This document shows, one piece after another, positions 46,968-58,239 of a stretch of 64,000 nucleotides of DNA (the first letter of the stretch is position 1; each line of letters starts with the position of its first letter). Location of the stretch: NCBI GenBank assembly GCA_002633025.1, contig NMRB01001416.1, forward strand, positions 1-64,000. Reading direction: 5' to 3'. This stretch comes from Notospermus geniculatus (Eukaryota > Nemertea > Pilidiophora > Heteronemertea > Lineidae). The position numbers and the translations under genes are program-made. The notes beneath the pieces were generated by a model. It was not told where the DNA came from, searched no databases, and worked only from the letters and a program-made list of their open reading frames with translations.

Positions 46968-47875
46968 AGCAGTCAAGGTAAGAAACTACGGATGCCGCTA
47001 TGACCCCAACTCACAGGAGAATAACAACATTGGATTAATCTGATCACACGACAGCTATATATAAAACTGCCACCTGCCACCTCGGCAAAACACCCGTAAA
47101 CTGATAAACAGATTTACCGCCAATCGAGACAGCAATGTCTTATTTGGCTGCTGCCCAAAAGATTGCGACACTTCAAAGCTGTTTTCAGCCTTTCTCAGTT
47201 CAAGACAAGACTGATGACAGACTGACTCGAGTTTACGAAGCAAGATCACATCACCAGGGATATAAGGAGATGGTATCTTGCCGTTTTGTTTCAACTATCT
47301 TATAGAAAGGAAATCATCAAGACTGAAATATTCACAAAGAAGTTACACTCCACTGTGAGTGAGGAACCAAAGCAGGGGTATTGATAACAAGATTAGCCAT
47401 CCAGGGAACAAACTCACAAAAGACAGGGATATTAGCCAGAGGGAACCAGGAGGTAATCATGACAAGAATATACCAGACATAGAAGTAATACGAGATGACG
47501 GGGATCACGGACTGACGAATACGGAAGGCCCTGGAGAGGAGGAAGAGTACATAGGTGTAGATTCCAAACGAACAGCCGGAACCCATGACAGTGATTTCAA
47601 CAGGTATCATGCTCATTTTGCTGATTTAGCTATCAAGAGCTGACAGACACAACAGGTACCAAAGCCTGTTGAGACCACTTGGTAAAGGCCAGTTTATATG
47701 ACAAATGCTAACAAAGCTTTCTTCAGAAGCAGCACGGTGCAGATGGAATGAAGTTTCTGTGCGCTCACAGTCCCGTGATGAACAAACAGGCCTTCTATTC
47801 AGTGTGGGAAACTGCCAAAACTCTACCTTAGAAAACTGTGGAAAGAAAGAGAGAGCACAAAAGTCGACACACAAA

Positions 47876-48070
47876 ATGATAACAATTAGGAAGTCAACTT
47901 CCAAAATTTCGCAAATTTTCGACCCCAACCAGGGTCTTCCTCAGGCACTTTTCAGTAAGAAACTCCAGTAAGAAACTTTTCTTACTGAAAAGTGCCTAAA
48001 AGGAAGACCCCGGTTGGGTCGAAAATTTGCGAAATTTTGAAGCTGACTTCCTAGGCCTAATTGTTATCAT
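47876..48070. mobile_element. Foldback element with about 90-bp arms
   Basis: ATGATAACAATTAGGAAGTC at 47876 and CTTTTCAGTAAGAAA near 47950 are matched by TTTCTTACTGAAAAG near 47976 and GACTTCC...AATTGTTATCAT ending at 48070. Inner AAAATTTCGCAAATTTTCGA is also mirrored. The arms differ by a few bases and small gaps. Confidence 0.8.
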
Positions 48071-48617
48071 AGAAAACTATAAGGAAACCAACAATGGTGA
48101 ACTGCCCATTGAGAGCCAACTAGAAGAAAATTTTTAGCTTCTGTGATGAGGAAGACCAAACACGAGGATGAAGACAGCAAAAGCCCGAATAAGCTGCAAC
48201 TTGAGAAAGCTGGGTAGGACTGGAGTAAGAGGACATTGGTATCATCAATTGGGTAAGACTTGAGGAAGAGGACATTGGTATCACAATCGTATCTGAAAAG
48301 CAAAACTTCTTCGGCAACAAAAACAGATCGGCAAACCTGACACGCATAAATCACTCGAGTGATAACGTGTTTGCAACCTAAACAGGCTCGGTTTCAGATC
48401 AGCTCAAGACACCTCGTTACTTAGAAAATACAAAAGAGATGAAAAATAACATTGGCTCCCACATAAATTCAACAGAAGATCATGAGGAGAATGATAAAAT
48501 GTGACTTCGGGCTTTGAGACAGTGGAACTAGGACCGCTCAAAGAGAATATGAATGTGTCTATTCGATTGTAGGTTTGGTTGAAGGTGAATACCAATGTAA
48601 CAAAGCTGGGGATAGGG

Positions 48618-48995
48618 TTAGTTCTCAAAGGAATCGCTGATGACGGAATGTCTTCTTCTGTCTTCGGTGTGCGTCACCCGACTTTCAAATTTGTGTGAGG
48701 CGGTGAAGTCAGCTGTGTAAGGGGTCGTTGGCAGGGCTCCAAAGCTTTGTTTCAAAGGAAGTGGAGGTGTCCAGGTCTCCTGTCCTATTGTGAAGATAGA
48801 CAGGTCATCAGAATTTGGTATGGTTCCCGTCGCCATCCCGTATTCATGTTCGTGAACAAATTCAATCAGTTTCACCATCAAGAGCGATACGCTTATCAAT
48901 TCTGCAACAAGCTCGGGATTCGCTAGACCAAAACGAGCACCAGTATTGGAGAGATCCTTCGGAGACACCTGCTTGTCAGCGTGGCCAGATGCCAG
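48618..48995 (-). CDS. Candidate terminal exon of an unrecognised protein
   Basis: A frame of 125 codons is open from an acceptor-like TAGCTTATTTCAG|CTG at 48995 to a TAA at 48620-48618. Residues include an amphipathic stretch (LVAELISVSLLMVKLIEFVH) and end RRRHSVISDSFEN. Codon choice looks protein-like, mixing synonymous G/C and A/T third positions, and there are no low-complexity repeats. I recognise no family. It lies on the same strand as Kv4 inside its presumed intron 1, so it would be a nested gene, the end of an upstream gene or an old insertion. No upstream partner exon was found. Confidence 0.3.
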   Translation of the reverse strand: MASGHADKQVSPKDLSNTGARFGLANPELVAELISVSLLMVKLIEFVHEHEYGMATGTIPNSDDLSIFTIGQETWTPPLPLKQSFGALPTTPYTADFTASHKFESRVTHTEDRRRHSVISDSFEN

Positions 48996-49748
48996 CTGAA
49001 ATAAGCTACGTTAGGGAATTTGACATTTTACTGGTTTCCAATGGTAACCAGCCTCGGTGTGATTGATGGCAATTTGGCTCAAGCGGTTCAATTTTTGGAA
49101 TAATTTGCCAGTTGGTTCATGGTGTTGGTATCTCCATCTTCAGACATCAGAGTGTAATTCTTTCCGGGTGTCACAAGCGTTGTGAAGCACTGGCTTCAAA
49201 CAGCTGTAAATCCTCCCAGCCTTTCATCTGCCCCCAGGTTGAAGCAGACAGTAGCTACCCTGGTGAAGTTTTCTTAAAATATTGGAAATGAATTGGGAAA
49301 AATTTGAAGAAAGATTCTTCAGATGTTTGATAGGAACAATCTTTCTTCAAATATTTTTCGATGAGCACCATAGGATGTGAGAAAACTTTGACAGAAGATG
49401 CCGTCTGCTGGACTCTTGGGGCAGATGAGTTAAATGTGCAACCAAGGAAGCAGGTGAATACATATCGTCACCAATCAGATCATGACACTTGGCTGCATCT
49501 TGGTGCCGGCTGAGCAAACCCATCTGTCACCCGACACCCGGGGTGAGTGCCGTATTATGCTCGCATTAACTATCGATGCATTCAACATGTTATCCTCCAT
49601 TTCATCGCTCGGATTGAGTAGCCTAGTCCAATAAAATTCTCTTGAGCAAGATAAAACCTGCAGGATGTCATGAACATCATTTTGAAAGGATCAGTCTGTG
49701 TGTTACATTTCAGAGTAATGTGATGTTAAGCCCTTCGGTAAGTCTATT

Positions 49749-49903
49749 GATGAGTTTTGCTGGCAGCCATCTTGCCAAAATTAGGTCATCGTCATGGTGA
49801 TTTCCCCCACTGGGAGATGGGAGAACCAATCAGCTGTCACTCTGGAAGAAAACTCCCATGGTGATGCCCTAATTTGGCAAGATGGCTGCCAACGAATCTC
49901 ATC
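49749..49903. mobile_element. Foldback MITE, GATGAG...TGGCAGCCATCTTGCC ends
   Basis: GGCAGCCATCTTGCCAAAAT near 49762 mirrors AATTTGGCAAGATGGCTGCC near 49871, and outer GATGAGNTTNG / CGAATCTCATC pairs extend it. The frame on its right (49899-50198, minus) begins in it and is not recognised. Confidence 0.75.
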
Positions 49904-50661
49904 TGACTGCACCATCGGATGTTGATTCCAAATGTGTCATTGGACATCTTTCACCAGACTTAGTTCGCAGCAGTTCAGGGGACACGATAACGATAGTCCC
50001 TTTCATCCTTACCACTGTTTGCCTTACCCTAAAGACGCTGCCCTTCTTGCACAAATTGGCTTTCAGTAGGCCATCCACGTGGAGCAGTGTCTTAAGGACA
50101 CCTACAAGACGATGAAATCTCTTAGTAGGTTGCCCATCTTGCCATGGATACCGGTACGTTGCGTCTCCATCCGGTCTGAATCCATTCAGATCCATCAAAG
50201 ACTGGTTACAAAAGAATAGAACTCACTCCATCTACTACTAAGTAACCTAACCTGGAGGGGCCGTCTGCCCTTTCGCAACAGAGACCAACAATAAGTTGTG
50301 TGTTCAATAGAAGCTATTAACGAGTAACAAGTACAAAGCGCAAGGGACATGGCTGCAGACAACAGACAACGTTGATGGTTTTTCCTGCTGAAATTGTAAT
50401 CTGTTGTTGAGATCAGGGGATCGTCAGACAGCATGCTGATCAGATGATCAACAGGTTGCAAGACTGAATCGTAATGATGGCAATTCATGTAACCACACTG
50501 ATGGCATCATTCGGTGTGGATGAAGGAATACACAGCTGTCTAGATATTGAATCGTAATGAGATGTCAATTAAGGTAACCTCGTTGATGCCTCAGCTGGTG
50601 TAGACAACAGAAAAACATGGCTATCCAAATATTCCGTGACATCCATAGCATCCTAAACCCT

Positions 50662-50897
50662 AATTCATACTTCAACGCACAACCATCGCCGGCGACCGAC
50701 GTGCAGTCTTTTGTATGACGCTGACCCCGTCGCGCGATTTGCTCGGCGTTCGATCGTGAGACTGTAATTACTTGAGTCAGTTCATAACGCGTCGCCGTCG
50801 CTGAAGTACGCTGGAATATGAATCATCTCCGCGAATTCGGAGTCCAGATTTTGATCACATGTCGGACGCCGATGGTCATGCGTCGAAGTATGAAGTA
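50662..50897. mobile_element. CpG-rich foldback element
   Basis: ATTCATACTTCAACGCACAA and CCATCGCCGGCG at 50662-50701 mirror CGCCGATGG and ATGCGTCGAAGTATGAAGTA at 50867-50897. The middle is unusually CpG-rich (CGTCGCGCGATTTGCTCGGC), unlike the surrounding AT-rich DNA. Confidence 0.6.
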
Positions 50898-51479
50898 GGC
50901 GTAAGTGACCTATTGTGCCTCACTAACCTAACCCCATTTCAGAATGGTCTAGAAGGTCTACACATATTCCTGAACAACCGACAAGCAAATCAAGAGGGGC
51001 TTGCTTTGGCCAACCCTGTACGATACATCCTGAAGTAATCAGTTGTTCTTAGCACTCACTCTCTAAGTCACCATCATCTGTGTGCTGATGTAGGGAGCGA
51101 GCGCTAATACTCCTCAGGCACCCATCACAATAGCCGATTCAATCATAAAACCCACATCGACTTCTGAGAAATCGGCCATGTCTCTTATTGACCACATTTT
51201 ATGGGTTATTGGCGATGATATCAGACTGGTTCAACCCAATAGATCTGACACGTCATTGATCCATTGAACATTCAAGAAAGTTTTCCTAGATTACCGCATC
51301 ACCGTCGTAAAGATCCTCACAATGCTCGATTAGAATCAATGACTTTTTCGTCAAATGCCCATCAAATATCAAAATCTATTTGCTCATCAAGTTGTGGATG
51401 GTCTTCCACACAAATAGCAGTTAATTGGAATTCAACCCATTGTGGGCGGTTTTCTGAAATCTTGCAGTCGATCCGAGGT

Positions 51480-51980
51480 GAGAGGTGCCACGGTTCTGCA
51501 CCAATCTGATGGGACAATTCGAAGTTCTGCACCAATCTGATGGAAGGATTCAAGGTTCTGCACCCATCTGATACAAGGATCCAAGGTTCTCCACGAATCT
51601 GGGGAGAGAATCCAAGGTTCTGCACCAATCTGATGGAAGGATCCGAGGTTCTGCACCAATCTGGCGAGAGATTCCAAGGTTCTGCACCAATCTGATGAGG
51701 GAATCTGAGGTTCTGCACCAATCTGATGGGAAAATCCAAGGTTCTGCACCAACCTGATGGGAGGCTCAATCAGATTCTGCACCAATCCGACGGGAGAATC
51801 TGAGGTTCTGCACCAATCTGATGGGAAAATCCAAGGTTCCGCACCAATCTGACAGACGAATCCGAGGTTCTGCACCAATCTGGTGGGCGCACCTGAGGTT
51901 CTGCACCAATCTGACAGGAGTATCCGAGGTTCTGGACCAATCTGACAGGAGGATTCGAGGTTCTGCACCAATCTGACACC
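51480..51980. repeat. 31-bp minisatellite, about 16 units
   Basis: The unit GGTTCTGCACCAATCTGATG then GAAGGATCCAA repeats with few indels. Because 31 is not a multiple of three, each minus frame cycles through all phases and still stays open, giving a 179-codon open frame with a 31-residue super-repeat. Adjacent frames are equally open, so coding is doubtful. Confidence 0.9.
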
Positions 51981-53429
51981 ACTCTGCCGCCTACTGTGAA
52001 ACCTAGCCCAATATTGCCCTCCTATGATGAAAGTATCAGTGCGGTTATGGTTGACAGAAGTAAAAGCAACCCTCTACACAAGGGTGTATTGGTAGTACAC
52101 AGCAGAGCTATGACTTTCATCAACCCTGTCCCACTGATCAAAACTGGCAATATTACCACTGAAGGCCAGAACAGCCACTTATCCAAAACAAAGATGGCAA
52201 TAGCTAAACCACATCAACACAACTCGTAAACAGAATCCCGTCAATTTGTAATGGAGCCTAAATTACATATCATGAATGATGATATGCCCAATGCCAGCGT
52301 GTCCTCGGCGTAATTCAACCCGTTATTCAGCCTCCAAACGCGCAAATGGATGTCTCATTTCAATGCAGCGGGCTACACTCTCGGCGTGATATTGCAACAA
52401 ACTGGCTGTTGCTGCTTTACCAGGGTACAGCAAGACTGCAGTCTTGCTCGTTAGCGATTGGTGTACTGCATGGCCGCCATTAACCAGAGCATCCATCACA
52501 CGCTGGCTGAACGGGCAAAGTGCTGTCCACTTAAATTGTTTGATCATATTTGGAATCGTCCATTGGATGGAGTGGCGAATGCCGAGATGACTGGAATGCT
52601 AATATTGGTTCCCAAATGGCTAAGAAAGGTTTTGGATTGAGGCGAAGACGGGGAGGTGGCAGCTGCGGTCTTATGAACGGATTCATCATTCAACAGGTCT
52701 GGCATGTTCAGATTTAAGACGGCAGGTTGAATCATGAGAGTTACTGTCCTCAGAAGACAGGACTGTAAATTGGCAGCACTTTTAATCAGCCTTGTCCTTA
52801 GACTATTTGAGGCAATTTCCATGGTAACACAAGATTAGGACCAACAAATCTGACAGTTTGAATCCACTGCAATACATTGCTGATTGGGGGAGGGCGGGGA
52901 CACCTGTAAATGGCATCTAAAGTTCAGCTACGGAGAGGGCTTCTTGGCCTGTTCGGATCAGCCGCAGCAATTTTCCCACTGGGGTTTAAGTCCCCCTTTT
53001 TGGAAGTGCTGTATCCAGCCCTGCATCTGCAAATTCTGATCCTTAGGCCTACCAAGCATCCACTTTATCAAGCCCAAAAGTTCAGCCAATAATGAGTTAA
53101 TGCAGTTGATAATAACCTGTTGTATTGACTGTAAGTGGATCGATATCACGATCCAATAATAACAATTCATTTGCGAGATTATCCGGACTACACTGGCACA
53201 AAATTGAACGAGGAAATTGATTCGTGATTTTATCCTCGCAGGGAGAAAACTTGACGAAAATCCATCCTTGCTCGAGGCTTAATATGGACAAACAGTGCGA
53301 TCGATGACGGTGCCTTGGCAGCCATTTTGATCTCTAGGATGATGTTGTATCCTGGGATAAATGCCTCACAGATTGGCTTGGTAGGGGTATGATATTCATC
53401 TTAAGGTGCCCACAGGTCGACATTGCGTC

Positions 53430-53550
53430 CTGAAGCAACTCACGGCAACTAGCTTTCCGGCAATGGAAGCAACTCGATTTTGTCAACCTGAGCTCGCTTG
53501 CGTCTCTGAGCAACTGCCGGATCCGCTAGTTGCCGCGAGTTGTTTCGAGT
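53430..53550. repeat. Inverted repeat GCAACTC...GGCAACTAGC
   Basis: GAAGCAACTCACGGCAACTA near 53431 pairs with TAGTTGCCGCGAGTTGTTTC near 53528. Further CAACTC and GAGTTG motifs continue to 53640, so this is part of a larger repeat of unclear limits. Confidence 0.55.
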
Positions 53551-54379
53551 TGCCCATGTTCTACTTTTCGGCGACTTGTCTCCAGTTCCACTCAGATCTG
53601 TCGACCTGCGCCTGCTGTTCGAGGTAAGCTGCCAGTTGTTCCGAGTTCCTCTCAATCGCTGAAATGTTGCCCTGCACGTGGTGGTTTTTTTATCTGCGAT
53701 GGATCCGTAAGCACCTTTACGCTCAGTGAAATCTGCTCATCTGCTTGCCACATATTCCACAAGTGTAGCCGCATTTCATGCAAGTGTTGCGATACGGCAC
53801 ATGAAGTTATGACTTTTATTTGGGTACCTTACAGAATAGTTCATTGTATACACAAATAATTAAATGTTAGTAAAAGGAAGCAATATTTGTGAGGTCGATG
53901 GATCTGCCAACGAAAGACGAACATGAATACACCACACTTTATGAACTCTACTGATTCAATGATGCGCTGCAGCCAAGTGCAAATATTACACTGCACTGTG
54001 CAGTTCTATGTCAACGTCAATATCTCACCATTTTCTCTTAGTAAACAACTGGGGCATCGGGGTTACCAATACAGTACGGCCTAGCAAGCATCTTTTTTTT
54101 CACTCCAGAACAGAACGAAAACGGCATCATAATGCATCCCTACAGATTCACTGCATCAGGCTCAACCTGCTAACAATGAATTTCACATCAAATTTTGAAG
54201 TTCGCATCATAATTCAAATTAGAGTTAATTGCATCTGGTAGCAAATAAACCATAATGAGTGTCAAAATTGAATAATTCACATAAAAGCGATTATGTGAGC
54301 TGAATTTTTTTATAACGTAGAGAAAAATTTTCATACCAAAGTAGCTGAAGCCAGAAGACTAGTTTGATTATGGCTGCAG

Positions 54380-54730
54380 TCATAAGAATCTCATTGGCTG
54401 AGGACAAAAGAATCTCATTGGCTGAGAACATACGAATCTAATTGGCTAATGACATAGGAATGTAATTGGCTGAGGACATAGGAATCTCATTGGCTGATGT
54501 CATAGAAATCTCATTGGATGATGACACAGAAATCTCATTGGCTGAGGACAGAGGTATCTCATTGGTTGAGGACAGAGGTATCTCATTGGCTGAGGACAGA
54601 GGTATCTCATTGGATGAGGAGTTTGAAGACTCTCATTGGATGATTGATGAGGACTTAGGCTTCTCATTGGGTGAGGGCATACGGATCTCACTGGCTGAAA
54701 GAACATAGGCATCTCATTGGCTAATTTCAG
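54380..54730. repeat. 24-bp minisatellite, 14 units with inverted CCAAT boxes
   Basis: Units follow ATCTCATTGGCTGAGGACAG plus AGGT. On the minus strand this gives CAGCCAATGAG, a close match to the NF-Y CCAAT consensus, repeated about every 24 bases. The plus frame encodes an acidic 8-residue repeat (ISLAEDRG) because 24 is divisible by three, but there is no sign of a surrounding gene. Confidence 0.85.
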
Positions 54731-55266
54731 AAATCATGTTAGCCTTGTGGTTTTGCAGTTCGAATGCATTAGAGAGTGCTGTAAAAACTGAAGTACTGGG
54801 TAAAGTATTTAGTAGACTTTTATTCATACCATCATTTGCATTTTTTACCCTTTTAGGGTTGAAGAGTGCAAGGTAAACTCCTGGCATTGAAAAGAAACTG
54901 AGCCAGAAGCTCCAAGATAGAAACAATCTTTCAATGTTCAAGCCAACCTAATAAGTAGAATTAACCAATTTATTGTTGAACCTGTTCAACTGATTCAATT
55001 CTCGTGTTGTAATTCTTTCTAATCTTCATTGAACTCAATAAGAAAGGCAGGTGCTGACGTAAAAAAGGCACGTTCTACGATTTGCTGAACAAGCCGTGGG
55101 ATTGCGAATGAATTGCAGGTTGAAGAAATTGAAGATTTTCAGGTAGTGATGCAAATTTGAGGATTTATTCTGAATCTGGGTTAACGATAGGCAATAACTG
55201 CAGATGCGATTGGTTTTAATGGAGGTTTCAGTTCAATGAAACTTTAAGATTCATTGATACAAGATA

Positions 55267-55444
55267 CAGTGGAACCTCCCTTAGCGGACACCTCTGCCAG
55301 GAGGACACCTCTCTAATAAGGACACTAAAGTTCAGTCCCAAATTGGTCATTTCTATTCATTTTGACCTCTGTAATCAGGACACCTCTCAATTAAGGACAG
55401 CATTTATCAGTCCCAGAGGTGTCCTTAATAGAGAGGTTCCACTG
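55267..55444. mobile_element. 178-bp pogo/Tigger-like MITE with TA duplication
   Basis: The left end CAGTGGAACCTCCCTTAGCG mirrors the right end TTAATAGAGAGGTTCCACTG. TA flanks both ends (55265-55266 and 55445-55446). Inside, AGGACACCTCTC phrases repeat. CAGTGGAACCTC ends with TA duplication are typical of pogo-type elements. Confidence 0.8.
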
Positions 55445-56194
55445 TATATTTCAAGGTGCCTTCTTTACCTATGCAATGGTGCAGTCAGAAGAACAAACTT
55501 CACCAACACCTGCAACATCGAATAGCAGTCAGCTTGGCAAAGTGGAAATATCAGCACTTACCACTACTGAAGTTCCAGGTTCAATCTCCACCTTTTGAGA
55601 TTGCAGGTTTTCTGTGCAGGCTCCGCTCTACTCCTGCTGTACATTTTATTCACCTAATGTAGTCTATACCAATAATGTCGTCATGGCACTCGGCTCTAAA
55701 ACTCAATATTTTTACATTAGGCCGTAAATTTTGCATGCACTGATGCCACCTCTATTCCAAATCGCCATAATTCCTTCTAGAAACCCATTTCATCAACAGC
55801 CAATTTCATCCAATTCCCACACTTTGCTGAAACTAAAAGATTGAAATTGTTCCATTCAACAAACTTGCCTTTTTTTACACGTTTGTTGTCTTGACTCCTT
55901 AATGAAGTAATTAAGCGAACTAATATCAATTGCCTCTGCACACTGCCAGAACGGCACTGCTGAGACATAAACACTGGCACCACGGAGACATTAGGGAGTT
56001 TTTGCAATGGCCAGGTTAGAATACGACAGTTTTAGTGAGGACTCCAGCATAATCGAACAAATGGTGAATCACCACTAAACACTGCCGTCAGGCCAAAACG
56101 AACTGTGGCAGTGCCCCATCCGATGGTGCTCAAAGAAGTTTCACCAGCTCAGAGCCAACACACAATCACAAGGCCATGAGGTTAGGCTATGCGG

Positions 56195-56385
56195 TGTAAC
56201 TGGGGGTAGAGCAGAGCCAGCTTGGTGCCATACAACTTTGGGTACAGCAGAGCCTACGCGGTGCCATATAGCCTAACTGTGTGCACAGCACAGCCTAGGG
56301 CCTACTCGGTGCCATACAACTGGGGGTACAACACAGCCTACTTGGTGCCATATGATTGAGGGGTGAGGGGTACAGCACAGCCAGA
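56195..56385. repeat. 45-60-bp tandem repeat
   Basis: GGGTACAGCACAGCCTACT(C/T) followed by GGTGCCATACAACTG recurs four times with drift. Confidence 0.7.
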
Positions 56386-57446
56386 GAAAACCCCGCCTCC
56401 AATAACAAGGATTGGCAAGGACTCGAATCGAATCTGCATGAACTATCCCCGAAACAGATGACTGGAATAGATATCTTATCTGCACTATTCAACAGATGAC
56501 TGGTGGAGATATCAAATCAGCAGTACGATGACTGGAGCAGATGTTAAACGGAATGACAATCCCTGATCCCAACCTTGACTCTGGTAAACCTACTATGTCA
56601 CAGGCATTCATGTTCTTTATAGAATATGTTTTTAATCAATCTTGAAAAATCTCCCTCCAGAAGGAACCCCTCTTCATCGTAGACCTACCGACAACATCCG
56701 CAACATCATCACGGCCTACCATGTGTCTGTACTACTTCATATTTCTTACGCAAGCGTCGTCGGAGGGCGGAGCGATGTCGCAACCCTTGCGAGTCAAGAT
56801 GCATCAACACCAGCACACTCTCTCAGCGTTTCGATCTAACACTACAACACTGCTTGATTACTCATATCATTTTTTCCACACATGCCAGGTCTGTGCAACA
56901 CGATGACATAAATGATGCATGGAATACATCAGATCCTTGCGAGAAAAACACAATACGGAGGCAATACCATCATCCCTCAGTAAATCAGGGCTGAATATTT
57001 CATGAATATGACGCACAATGAACGATGCTCATATAGAATCATTGACCATGAAAGGCTGCTTCGTAAGTGAGGTTGACGTGCGTTCATTCACAGGCAGCCG
57101 TGGACCTTCATCTGAATATCATGGGAAATTTACACCAGATTTTGAAGGCTTCGTCCCGAGGGGCCGGTCATCAACCCAGACTTGGTCGTGAATGGAATTT
57201 CCATTGAGGACGTGACTGAAAGGTTGTCGACCTGAGAAGCCTTTCTCCTCCCTTCTGTAAGAGCATCTGATAAGTTCATGACCACATTCAGCTGTAGCAT
57301 GCTGGCTATGAGAAGACACAAGCTGGATTGTTGGTATTTTTGTGTGGATCGTACAACTGACGTCTCCGGACACGGGTAGTACGTATCAGAACACAGAATG
57401 CAACTTGCGCTGTCAAAGAGAGTCGCCCTCTTACATGAAGAATGCT

Positions 57447-57841
57447 CGGGTTGGACTTTAGCCAAGAGCCGTATGCACGGGTTGGACTTTAGCCAAGAGC
57501 CGTATGCTCGGGTTGGAATTTTAGCCAAGAGCCGTATGCACGGGTTGGACTTTAGCCAAGAGCCGTATGCTCGGGTTGGACTTTGGCCAAGAGCCGTATG
57601 CTCGGGTTGGACTTTAGCCAAGAGCCGTATGCTCGGGTTGGACTTTAGCCAAGAGCCGTATGCACGGGTTGGACTTTAGCCAAGAGCCGTATGCACGGGT
57701 TGGACTTTAGCCAACAGCCGTATGCTCGGGTTGGACTTTTGCCAGACTTTCATTAAAGTCTTACTTTTTTAATGCTTCAAGCAAAGAGAAAGTCTAACTT
57801 CAGCTATACTGTAGGCTAAAGTCCGACCTATACATACGGCC
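57447..57841. mobile_element. MITE whose left end is amplified into a 31-bp minisatellite
   Basis: Nine full copies of CGGGTTGGACTTTAGCCAAG plus AGCCGTATGCT run from 57447, with a partial tenth near 57727. One copy has an extra base. They lead into a MITE body (CTTCAAGCAAAGAGAAAGTC, AGGCTAAAGTCCGAC) ending in ATACGGCC at 57841. The unit equals the terminal bases of the sister element at 24735 (GGGCCGTATGCTAGGGTTGG). Confidence 0.85.
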
Positions 57842-57847
57842 TTAAGT

Positions 57848-57919
57848 CCCACCTGGGATTGAACCCTGATTTCAGCAGTGACAGGTGCTGACCTTTCCAC
57901 TGCACCACTCCGGCAGCCC
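57848..57919 (-). mobile_element. tRNA-derived SINE head
   Basis: The minus strand reads GGCTGCCGGAGTGGTGCAGT (A-box TGGTGCAGTGG) and then AGGGTTCAATCCCAGG (B-box), ending beside the MITE at 57841. A distal-body fragment (CAAAGAGAGTCGCCCTC type) lies on the other side of the MITE array at 57398-57441. The MITE composite may therefore split one SINE, since both pieces are minus-strand. Confidence 0.6.
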
Positions 57920-58239
57920 TACATTCCTCACGTCACCAGGCAGGTCCTAATCTCGCCGTTGCTGTTGCTCTTGACTCCTTATCCTACACAGAGTCAATCA
58001 TATCTGATTCTGCTCAAGCAGTTAGAACTGGTGATATTTGCAGGGCACCTTGCTGGATTCATTTGATCGATGAGGGCATGAGATAATTGATGTGCAACAT
58101 GATATGCCCAAGTGATCCACTCTAGGCCAAATGGACTCAGCCTGTGATGAAGGCAAGGACGAGAAAGGTCAAACGGGCAGTCATCTCGCTTTGGGTATGA
58201 ACAGAATCAGCAAACAAACTAGTCTGCTCATGTCAGGCT

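Noticed and set aside
47332-47616. Minus-strand hydrophobic frame of 94 codons that resembles a membrane protein
   Set aside because: No family match, no Kv4 S1-S5 features (no S4 ladder), no good flanking splice sites seen, and the opposite strand is equally open. Treated as chance.
49899-50198. Minus-strand 99-codon frame starting MMDLNGF
   Set aside because: Its 3' end lies inside the foldback at 49749-49903, the antisense strand is also open, and no family is recognised.
54466-54708. Acidic 8-residue repeat protein (ISLAEDRG)
   Set aside because: The frame exists only because the minisatellite unit is 24 bp; there is no start context, splice structure or sequence outside the repeat.
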